Origin: Phallus indusiatus
Taxonomy: Eukaryota; Basidiomycota; Agaricomycetes; Phallales; Phallaceae
Direction: 5' to 3'
DNA length: 64,000 nt
Assembly: GCA_027605045.1 (NCBI GenBank)
Contig: JAQFWX010000002.1
Location: 1,240,001-1,304,000, forward strand
Below are positions 1 through 10,759 of this stretch, one piece after another (position 1 is the stretch's first letter; each line of letters starts with the position of its first letter). A model generated the notes under the pieces. That model made no database searches, was not told the origin of the DNA, and saw nothing but the letters and a program-made list of their open reading frames with translations. The translations under genes and the position numbers were made by a program.

Positions 1-3000
1 ATGTTCGCTGAAGCCTCCGTTGTTGCCGTCTCAACATTCATGGTTGACGATTCTGCGGCGTTGTGCACGTCCTGCGCGACGGTGGAGTTCTGAATAACTC
101 GAGACGTAATATCGCCCACTGAGACTTCGCTACTCGAGTTGATCGAGGCTTGAGCCTGGGTCGTTGATGAAACCACATCCTGCGTCACCTTAACGCTCTC
201 ATCGATACGGTAAACAGCTGTCTCTTGATCTTCGGCCGCAACTGCCGTGTGGTGCTCTTCGTGAATAGCTGTGACGTCTGAAGCAGTGGTCTTGATACGG
301 TTCTCTTCGACGTTGCTCGATATACTCTCGTTGGTAGTTTCGAAGTGAGATCCTGTCGTAATTACTTCTGTAGCGCTTTGCTGGTTTCCGACGGAGGTTG
401 ATGAACTTCTCTGGACGGAAACGTCCGCAGTTTCCGTTGCTTCATCAGAGCGGGTGCTTTGCGTAGATGCCTGAGTTTGCTCCCTGAGTTCAGTTTCTTG
501 ATCAAGAGTTCGTTCAGATTGAACGGATTCCAACTTGGAGGCCTGCTCGGACGTGGTTGCCAACTTTGTCTCACTGTCAACGTTCTGAGAAACTGAGCGT
601 GGATTAGTTTAAATACTTTGACAGATTGGAATAACTACCTTCGGTGGAAGATGTAACTCCGGAGGTTGCGACAATTTGCGCCGCCGAATTATCAGCTTGC
701 GTCTCGGATACCCCTGATGCTTCTATCGTCGTTGACGCGACGTTGTCTTGAGCTGAAACCTGGGATATAGATCTGCTCGAGGACTCTGCAGCTGTTGTCG
801 TTGTTATATCCTGTACCGCGGTTTCAAGAGCTACGGTTAAAGATTGGTTCTCATCGACCTTTGAGACATTGTCTATTGTCGTATTTGACACCGCTGCAGA
901 TGTCTCCGTAGTCTCGAGCCGTCTTTCTGATGTTGTGGAAGTGACATTATCTTGCGCTGAAGCCTGAGATATGAATTCGTTGGAGGACTCTACAGTTGTT
1001 ACTGCCGTTGTATCCTGAACCGTAGTGACTGTCAATCCGGTCTTTTCTACCTTGGAGACACTGTCCATTCTTGTTTGTGTTTCAACGGACGCCGTCGCAG
1101 ATGTCTCCGTAGTCTCAGTTTGCTTCTCAGTTGTCGCTGATGTTTCTACCATCGCTGAGGTGGCATTGCCTTGTACTGCTGACTCCTGAGACGTGGATTC
1201 GTGCGAGGATTCCACAATTGTTGCTGCCGTTATATCCTGCGTTGTAGTTCCGAGAGTCATACCCGTTGAGGATGCACTCTCTTCGGCCTTTGAAGCACTG
1301 GTCATCGCTTCATGCGCTTCAGTGGACTCCGTCACAGATTTCCCTGTCGTCGCTTGATCAACTAACGCTGCATGGGTTACACTCGAGTCTGTATTTTCTT
1401 GGCTGACTGAAGAAGTAGTCGTATTCGCATCTGCCTGGACGTTTGCATTGTCGAGTTGCGTGATTGTTTCAGAAACGGTGTCCGATGTCGTACGTGCAAT
1501 TATATCCTTTCCTGTTGCTTGCTCGGTAAGATTGTGAGTGGAGGACCCGCCTTCGACGTATGTTGCATTAGAACTACTAGTCCTCTCTGTAACTGAAACT
1601 TCGTTCTTTGAAGTTGTTGCAGACGTATCCTGAGCTGATCCAACAACTCCAGTCACTGATTGAGTAGTGTTCGATTCGAAGGCAAGAACAGAGCCGGTAC
1701 CCGTTACTTCATTTGTACTTTCGGAGGTAGTGATTGTCTGCGAAGCTGCGCTGAGCTGGGAAGAGGTCGAGATCGCTTTTGAGCCGTCGGCTACCATCTC
1801 CGAACGAAATTCTCCCGAGGCGTTTTGAACGTCGTCGGTCCTGACCTGAGTACTCGCACAGACGACTTTTTGAGTAGTAGCCTCGTCAGACGTGCTGGAT
1901 TCTCTTCGCGAAATTCCAACAGTAGATGCTTCGAGGGCTTTCGCTGAAATGAATCTTGAGCATATACAGAGAAGGAGGAACGATTTGGACGCACTGTCTG
2001 TTATAGTCTTTCCTTGAGACATCGATGAAGCATTTACCATGGACACAACCGTGTCACTTGCACCTTGTTGCAAACCGCTACTGATTTCAGTTCTCGTACT
2101 CTCATCCCTTGTTCTCCCCGTGAGTACTGTTTCGGCATCATTGCTATTTGTGATGGTATTATTTCGAACTTCGGAACCGGAGATTGTTGAATTTATAATT
2201 TTGGTGGTTGAACTCGAATCAGAGCTAGTAGCAGCTTCTGTCCCGACTTGGAATCGATCCTTCCTTAGACTCTCCACCGAAGAGGATGTTTGAGATGTTT
2301 GATCGGCGTGAACATCAACGTAACCGAGCTCTACTATTGACTTGCTCATATCTATGCCTATACAGTTAGGTCGACGAAAGTATACACCGATAATAACCTA
2401 CCTTGTTTGGACTGAGAAACGTCCTGTGTCTCTTGAATATCATGAGTAGTCCCTGTGCGCAGCTCAGAACCAGATTCCTTATAATCAGTGCTCTGATGTA
2501 AATCTCGTAAAAATCCAGTTTCCGCATGACTGTAAGTCGATTCAATTGATTCGGATGACGATTTCTCATGGGAAGGAAGGATGTCTGCTCGAGTTTGGGA
2601 ACTTTCTGCGAACTGAGCAAAGTCCGATGTGTTTTGTGTGGTCGTTTCGATTGCGGTCGTTAATTTCGCCCGTCCTATGGTGGTCGCTTCGGTGGAAACT
2701 TGCAGATCTGTGCTCTCTTCTTTCGTAATGTTCACGAATGAATCGATACCTAAGAAAAGTCAATGCAAGGCGAGTACGAGCTTTGAGCACTTACTTTTCG
2801 CTGAATGAATGGAGTCTGATAACGTTTTCCCTCGGGTTAATTGGGTAGATTGTTCCACATCTGTTAGCTCAGAGATATCTGAGAGTCGCGTGACCTGTTC
2901 ATCCATTCGTTGTCTGGTCGCCTCTCCTCCTCTTGCCCAGTAACAACAGTCATCCAAACATACACCGGTCCCATGTGTGTGACTTTCCACCTTATGGCTC

Positions 3001-6000
3001 GCAGAAGGTTTCGGGCGGGTCTTCCCTGCTCTAACAACAACAGCTGACGAATTGGAGGAATCACTCAAAGAGAGCGCCTCTCTTTCCGATGATTCTTCAT
3101 GCTGCACTTCAACAAAGTCAGAAAATGACGAGCTTCCTCGCAACAAAGAAGGACGCTGGAGAGAGGTAATGCCAGATGACGCCTCAGAGGTCGAGGTAGT
3201 TGTTTCAGCCTTGTCAACTACCTTGCTTGATGTCGCACGTGAAGCATCCTCTTGAACAGATGTGACTTCAACTTCTGCTGTTGACAATGAATGGGTCTCT
3301 GTAGACGAAGCCTGACCGACCTGAGACTGGACGGAAACGTTGCTTTGGCTAACCAGAGTGTTCGTTCTTGCCGGTGAATAAGCAGGTGGAGGATCATCTT
3401 GCAATGGGACTGAAGACGACGCAGCGGTGTATAAGGTATCCTTCGGAATAGCTAATGAGGTGCTTGAAGTGATGACCGGAAAGGCTGTTATAGATGCTTG
3501 TGCTTCAATTTCTTTAGCCTTAGACTCGGACAAACCAGACAACTTCGAACTCGAGGATGAAGCTATCTTCTCGTCAAAAGTGGTCATAGGTTGCTCGATA
3601 ACATCTTGAGACGCTGGTGAAACTTTGGATGATGAAGAACTTGGTACAGCGATGACAAGATCTACAGGTGTCGGGGGTTCCAAAAGTATGATCGAAGAAA
3701 GATCAGGCTCCTTTTGTTTTTCTTGTTGTCGTGAAGTGGATCCTTCAGAACCGAAATTAAAAATTTCTATTTATGTATATGATAGAATCGGACTTACCGG
3801 TATTTGCTTGTGCCAATTCATGTTCCGAGAATACGGTGCTTTGTCCAGCTTGAATCACACCCTCGCTTGGGGATTCCCGGGCCTGGACATCCTGTGATTG
3901 AATGTTCCCTCTCACAATGGTAGACATGTTGGAATTATTTGTTTTGTTTTCAAAGGATACATCTTGTCCTATGAAAGAGAGGGTTTAGGAATTAAAAAGG
4001 GCGAACTAAATTTCTAAGAAGTCTCCACATACGAGTGGAAGTCCGCAAAGCTGCTGAAGATGCAGGAGCAGGCACAGGGACCGCGTCTGAATCCACAGGG
4101 GTTGGGACATTGGCCCCTGATGTTTTATCCTCTTCCGCCAGTAGCTTATCACTAACTAGCGCAATCTGATCATTATCCCGGGACTTGGCTTGAGATTCAG
4201 ATGTGGCAATGTCCGTCGTTGACACTTTGACAGTGGAAGAGCTGGTGACAATCGTATTCGAAGTATGCATTTCAGTAGCGGCTTTTTAAATGAATTAATC
4301 TTTGGTGAAAGAAAAAACCATTTGAACTTACATGTCGCGCTGACTCCCACATCACGCGAACTAGAAGCTTGTGGGATTGTACTCGAGGCGATAACGTCCG
4401 TCGAATGCGAAGTCTCGCCCCCGACGGTTATGATCGTTTCAGTGCTAACAGGACCAACCTCAGCTGATTGCGCAACTGTATGTTCTTTGCTTGCAGATGT
4501 AGTAGCAGCTTTTTCCACTTGAACCGCTTCAGACTTTGAGACTTCGCCCTCAGTGACGACTTCTTCAGCTTGCGCAGGGCCGGTCACGGGTAGTTGTATT
4601 TCCAACTGTCCTTCGCTGGTGGATACGGGGTCCGCGATTATTTGCTTGACTTGTGATTGGGAGACCTCGCTATTGATGGCAGCTCCTGTGTGTACGGAAC
4701 CGACCTCAGCTATTTGTGTTTCTTCCGACTTCACTGTTCCACTCGCTTCTGCCACGGACTTTGAGATATCCTTTTCAACGATATTCCCTTCGGAAATGAC
4801 ATCTTCGCCTCTTATTTGCTCCGTCCCAGACTTTGAAACAGTCACAACGCTTTCTGTAGCAGACACTGTTCGAGTTGATGTTACGGCAGATTCGGTAGTT
4901 ACGATGCCTGCAGAACCTGTTGAACATTGCGCAGTCGTTGATGCCTCAATTGTGGCTGCGGAGGCAGAGGATTTCGAGACATTATCTATCGTAGAGTCGG
5001 TTGTGATTGCCGCACCTAATGCATTCTCGGATGAACTGGAAATTTGGGTGACGGTTCCTGTGATCTCGTTTTGCGGAGGCTGAGCAGTCGCATCAGCTTG
5101 CTCGACCGCGTGCAGTGCTGGGTCTTCAGCTGCTGTTTGGATTTGGGTAGTCGACTGGGCTGTCTCTTGCACAGACCCAGCAACTGACTTAGTTGACACG
5201 TCTTGATGACAATCCAAAAGAGACTTCGACACGGACATCTGTCCAGAAGTAGAGGCCTGGTTTGAGGACGAGGAAGTTGATTCCATAATTCCCTTCTCCA
5301 AATCAGAGACATGTTGAACACCCGCAACTTGGGCTACGACGTTCCTTATAGCCGAACCGGCAGAATGCTTAATAGCCTCGGTGAGGGTTTCACCATCAAG
5401 GACGTTCTGAACAGCTTCAACCGCAGCACCTGTGAGAGCTTGTACCACTATTGAAGCTGTGTCACTCTCAACAGATGACACTTGACCGACTACGCTCTTC
5501 CCACCGGCAGAGGTTTTGTTTTCTTCTACTTCTACGACCTTGTTTATGGCAGAGTTAACGGCAGTGTCAGTTTGACCCCCCGACACGAAAGTCTCTGAGC
5601 TGGCTGCAGGCGCAGAACTAGATTGACCCGCGATTTGACTTGTAGAAAGCGTTTCCTGCTCAATATTGCTTCGTTGTGAAGACGAAGAAGTCTCCTCAGA
5701 GATGTGGTGACCTGAGGTAGAAATGCCTAGACACTTTGAGTGACTTTCAAAACTTTCATCGCAGAAGGAAGGCGAACCTGAAACAACAGAATGCGATTCC
5801 ATGGCTTTGACATCCGAAGCTGAAGTTGCGGCAACCGAAACCGACTTAGACCCAGTGTCAACGACGTCTCGGACGTTGGGCAAAGAAAAGCGGACCTCTT
5901 TCTTTGTGATCCCATCTTTCTCAACACCAACTAAAATGAGGATGTTAATTAAAATAATAAAGGTAGAAAGGGTGTACTGACTCTTCTCTGATGCTTCCCG

Positions 6001-9000
6001 TGCGACATCCATCGTTCCGGTCACTCCACGCTGAGCAACAACTTCGTGCGATTCTAAATAATACGACGATCATTAGGTATATGCTTGGCCTGTAAATATG
6101 ACAAACTGACCTATGACGCTCTTATTTGGGCCAGAGGTAGAGCCATAGCCTCGCCAAGGAAAGCCTGTTGTGCCTGATTCAATACTTCCGGGTGAGCTTC
6201 CCAAAAAGGTTGTAGAAGTGTTCAATGCGGAAGAGCCTAATAAAGTTCTTAGCAAACCGAAAAAAGAACAGTGTATCATATTGATTTACCGGCGATAGGG
6301 GTAGGCTCAGGCGAGACACTTGGCATAGGGTGGGACGGAATGGGGTTCTTAATATCCAAGGTTGGCATAACGAATTCTACAATAACCAATAGTCAACAAC
6401 TATAGATTTAGGAGACGCAGTCCACCGCACCAGGAGCAGAAGGACCTGGGTGGATAGCTGGAGTAGGCCTCGGAATAGGAGCTTCCGAGATACGTTGAGG
6501 CATGATGCCAGAAGGAATGTCTGGAGTTAAGAACAGGTCATCTCCGATTGCTCAAATAAGGAATGATATGTATACCTCGAGAAGATGATATCGAGGCTGA
6601 AGGCACTGGACCTGCTGTGTGAGACACAGGTAATCCAGATAAAACGGAGTCAGGCTTCGTCGATGCACCAGTCAAAATTGGTCCTTCTCTGGTAACCACG
6701 GATGGGTGACCAGCTTCTAAGTTCCTGACCACGGCACCTAGGCGCAAGAATAATCAGATAGAGTTACACCAATGTTAACTGATATACCATGTTTTTCTCC
6801 TGTTACAGAGTGGATGCTTCTTCCAATTGTGGCTCCGGACGATATCGCTTCATGAATTGAGTGTGACGAGCTATGCTCCACAACCTCGGAGGCAGGAACA
6901 GTCCTTTGTACTACCCGCTGAACACGAGACACTCCTGAAAACAGCAAGCATCAGAAGTCGTTATTATAATTAAAAAGAAACCGGGAATGGATACAGACCT
7001 ATATGGGTCGAGGAAGATGGATTCAATGTCGACGAAGAGCCAACATTGGCTTGGGAAACGCTTCGAACCGTATGTATATCTCCAGAGGCGATTTGCGCTT
7101 GATGAGATGGGACTAGCCATTATGAGAACAATATTATGAATGCGGTTGCTGATACTCACCAACAGGAACGGAATGCGCTGGAGGATTCACTGTTGACACG
7201 GCCAAAGGTACTGGAAACGTATCGTGATGTGTTTCTGTTGGGATACCCCTTGGACGTTCTATATACTAGTTGAGAAACGATGTAGCACTAAAGTTATAAT
7301 GAACTCTACCGATCGAGGTATGTGGCTGAAGGTGAGGATCAAATTGTGTAGGAATGGAAGGCTGTGGAGGAATATTTGAACTGCTAGGAACTATGCAACA
7401 ATAGTCTTAAATAATCAGATTGAAACCTCAATATGGAAGGAAACTACATACCTTGGCCAGGATGCAGAACGCAGTGAGTCCCAGTCTGAGAACCAAACGG
7501 CAATGAAGGTGTCAAACCGACTGAGGGAGGACCATGAACGACAGGAGCCGTTCTTGCGCTGTCAAAGGACGGTGCCGAAGGGTGAGCCTCAGGAATAATA
7601 TGAGAAGGTCCTAAGGAGTCATTAACGACGAGAAAGAATGGGTGGTTGTAGAAATACCATGATAAGGATTTCGGACAGAGTGATGAACATGAGAAGGATT
7701 GTCCAGCAACATAGGGTTACTCATAGGCATAGTATTTGGGATAATAGACATAGATTCATAATTAATTCCTACAAAAAATTTATCGTAGCTCAGAGATTAA
7801 AAACGTCATATACTCACCCATAGACGGAGCACCGGTGTTCAAAGTCATTGACGGACATCCATATTCAGGTGCTGGTACGGGCATAGCAGAAATAAAAGGT
7901 TCCTCCCCAAAATGACTATTAATGGTAGGATTCATGAAAGCTGAGTAAGGAATTTCAAGAGACGCTGTTGGGAAGACATTAGAATGGAATAAGGGTCTTT
8001 GAGAAGGGCTTACAGCTAGGTATTGCATGGTGTCCCATGGCGAAAGAATCCGGTCCAAAACAAGACGAGACGGGCTGATCACTTGGTATGGTTGGAACAT
8101 TATCGGGAATGAACGCTCTCGATACCGCTATTCAAAGGATGAACAAACTTTCGGGCATATGGGGAGAAGGAGAATGCAGACTAACTTTCATGACTGCAGA
8201 ACGCCGGTGCCGAGACGTTCTGCGTAGGTATCTGATAGAAGTGTCGTTGTATATCGGTATAACGGAAATTTGACATTACGGTTGAACGCACAACACCGAC
8301 AGACTGCGAGGTACCTTCGAAAATAGTTCTAGCATTAGTAAAATTGGACGCAAAGACAGATTCCTGGCTAGAGACGATGTATTCTCCTTGGTATGGTTGA
8401 AAAGGAGATCTCGAAAACGAGAAAGGATCCAGGTGAGGGTTCATGTTAGGAGAATGTACTGTGTTTCCATAATACGAAGTACTGGAGCCAAAGTGACTTG
8501 TGTGTTGGAACGGATCAAAAGAACATTGCTTGATATTTCGAACAGTATAGCGGATAACATAATCACCGCCGTCTTGACAACGTTCAAGAATGACGCACTA
8601 GAAGTTACGACAACAATAAATGCTAAAGCCAAATATGCTTGCTTGAGTTCACGAAATACCTCTGTACCAGGCTTGATTTCAGAGGGAATATCCCGACCAA
8701 ATCTTCCATACGGTTGATCTGTCCACATTAGACTTTGTTCATTGTGACTAGCGCAAGTCGCATTATGGTCAGGTTGATACATTGGAATGGGAGGCTGGAC
8801 GTTTCCGGAGATGAACAACTTGTCGTTATAAGGAACGACATCGACGTCAGAGGCGAGACCGAAGAGATGGATTCGAAGCTCAAAGATTGCGCCAGATTGT
8901 AAGAAAATGGAAATTCTGTGAGGCAGATATTAAACATCATCAAAAGCAAAACTCAAACAACATTGTGCAAGATCACAAAAGTCGGTGAACGTGTAAACTA

Positions 9001-9043
9001 CGTACTGTGGAACAAAGGGATTATCTGGTGGATGGTTGTGCAT
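1..9043 (-). CDS. Giant Ser/Thr-rich protein with N-terminal alpha-crystallin-like domain (partial at 3' end)
   Basis: Exons, 5' to 3': 9043-9006, 8915-8660, 8597-8186, 8117-7818, 7768-7658, 7610-7452, 7390-7310, 7258-7160, 7112-6999, 6934-6788, 6737-6576, 6520-6431, 6376-6290, 6236-6111, 6053-5982, 5930-4332, 4281-4033, 3968-3798, 3742-2795, 2749-2402, 2357-639, 592-<1. This gives at least 2,626 codons with no stop; the C-terminus lies outside the window. Residues 1-~125 match the small gene at 9923-10759 (shared NPFVP near the start, then FGRDIP and VIRYTVR/IIRYTLR) and have the beta-strand pattern of Hsp20 domains. The rest is Ser, Thr, Pro, Val and G/Q-rich, with no membrane segment or catalytic motif seen, and is presumably disordered. 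From intron 3 on, every intron is phase 1. The weakest join is intron 8118-8185 (acceptor without a pyrimidine tract); ending the protein at the in-frame TAG at 8183-8181 would split the locus in two. Function unknown. Confidence 0.72.
670..1260 (-). repeat. Three imperfect ~60-75-residue protein repeats inside the giant gene
   Basis: In the large exon 2357-639 the translated sequence repeats a block three times in a row. Each block has a TTxQDI/T element, an A/VESS element, an SQxSAQxN element, then Thr/Ser-rich sequence ending in VSKV. The units lie at about 1260-1040, 1040-845 and 845-670. They are degenerate at DNA level, so this is an old internal amplification rather than a recent microsatellite. 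Confidence 0.6.
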
Positions 9044-9922
9044 ACTGCCTACGCTGTCAGTGAGACATGGAATGGCAGATTGTTTAAGGTAAAAGAATCA
9101 AAGAGCTCGCCCACAACCCTTTTGAAAACAATAACTGGAAGTTTTACTATTGGTGCCATGACTGACATTCAGTTGCACGAATCACCCTGAACCAGGAACC
9201 TGGCTCCGGAAGCGGAGAAAGTTACACTCCGCTTCACTTCACCTCCATATTCATTCAATTGACCCTTCGCAAAATCAACCAATATTCCAATTAAGGGTGC
9301 CGAGAACGCTTCGAGAAGGGCTTCTTTGTCCGTTATGTGTACGTGAGGCCTAAAAACGTTGAAAATGCATGGAAACCAACATCACATTCGGTGATCTAGA
9401 TGTCACCTACTGGAGGTGGACCTGTCAAATTCTGGGGGTAGTCCGTGCTAGTCCGTGCTTCGTCTCAAGTGCATCTGTCAATTTCTGGTGTGCGTGAGAG
9501 CGACGATGACTTATACTAGCCTATACTATATTCTAAGTTTGATTTTCAAACTTGCTCATGAATAACTTCGGTACTATTAATGAATGAACAAGTAAAGTCG
9601 GGCAATTTCGTGATCAGCAATTGGCCACTGACCATGCGCCGAACATGATGCATGACACATATTAGTATGATGGTCGGCGACGGCCTGTTTGTCGGCGTTT
9701 CACAAAAGACAAATTTATGTTCACGCAGCCCTCAATTTATCGCTTAGTTGATCACATACTGGTTGTGGGTCCTCTTCCCTGCTGACCGTCAGCGCTTGGT
9801 ACTCTGAAAGACTCAGCCTAATTGACATAAATTGCGACCCTCTCGAGTCTCTTTTTCTTCACCCTCAGCACTTAACACCTTAGCACTTTACCTTAGCACT
9901 TTACCTCTTCCTCACAGTCGAC
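9044..9922. promoter_or_regulatory. Divergent promoter between two paralogous genes
   Basis: This 879-bp spacer separates two start codons pointing away from each other, so it must carry both promoters. The right part (about 9840-9922) is CT-rich just upstream of the + strand ATG, as is common for well-expressed fungal genes. A TTC-GA-GAA pair at 9310-9317 resembles half of a heat-shock element, with another TTC at 9322-9324 at the wrong spacing for a perfect trimer. No ORF of note lies in the spacer. Confidence 0.5.
9879..9904 (+). repeat. Perfect 13-bp tandem direct repeat in leader
   Basis: The 13-mer cttagcactttac occurs twice back to back (9879-9891 and 9892-9904), ending about 18 bp before the ATG at 9923. 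It lies in the CT-rich segment that is probably the 5' UTR or core promoter of the + strand gene. Confidence 0.8.
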
Positions 9923-10759
9923 ATGCCCATCCACACTCTCAGCAACCCCTTTGTTCCACGGTTCGCTCGAAAGCGTTTCTCATCTCGACTCCAGTTCTAA
10001 TTATGTTATGATCTTCTAGCTCCTCCATCATACGATACCCAAACGGAATCTTTGAACTGCGCTTGCATGTTCATGGAGTGCCCTCTGACGTCCAATTAGT
10101 TGCTCACGATAACTATGTCCTTGTCACTGGTCGTATTGTGCCCCGTGCACGCATCGACACACAGGGACGCGTGTCTACCCTCTTATGGTCCGACTACCCT
10201 TGTGGATACTTTGGCCGTGACATCCCATTGCAACTGAACCCATCCACCGAGGTAAACTTAGCTCCAACAAACCGCGCAAATACACTAACATTAATGAAAT
10301 TTCACTTAGGTTTTTGTTCTGGAGAAACGTCAAGAGGCCGAAGATCTGATCATCAGATATACTCTCCGTCCCAAGGCCCTTGCATACAACTGTGCTCCAT
10401 TTGCCCGCGTCGACCAATTCAGTGCTCGCCCTTACGCCCAATCTTTCTACAACGATGCTTTTGCTGGAACGGCCAATTATTCGGCATGCGGTAAAGGTGC
10501 CGCCTGCGCATGCGGACCCCAACAAGCCGTCCATGTCCCATACGCTCTCAGCACCGGCGCTCCTCTAGCAGGATATGCTCCCGCTGGATATGCTCATGCA
10601 GGCGTTCCCGTCAACAACGTCGCCTTCCCTCAGGCTGCTGTTGCCACTGAGACAGCCGGTTTTCACGCTGGTTTCAACGCTCACGTCGGAAGTGTTGATG
10701 TTGGTGCCAGCGTAAATGAAGGTGTGACGCTTAAAGAAGGCGTCGCCACTGCCATTTAA
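9923..10759 (+). CDS. Short alpha-crystallin/Hsp20-like domain protein
   Basis: Exons 9923-9960, 10020-10251 and 10310-10759 give 239 aa. Exon 1 is 38 nt (phase-2 intron) and intron 2 is phase 0, the same as the first two introns of the divergent giant gene. Residues ~15-115 show a beta-rich layout like Hsp20 domains: an FELRLHVHGVP strand, a YVLVTGRI strand, a YGxFGRDIPL-type segment and a final LEKRQEAEDLIIRYTLRP segment. The C-terminal ~100 residues are Ala/Gly/Val/His-rich low complexity with repeated AGYA and AGV units. By analogy it could be a small chaperone-like protein, but the Hsp20 link is my pattern match and not a database result. The relationship to the neighbouring giant gene is secure. 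Confidence 0.75.
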
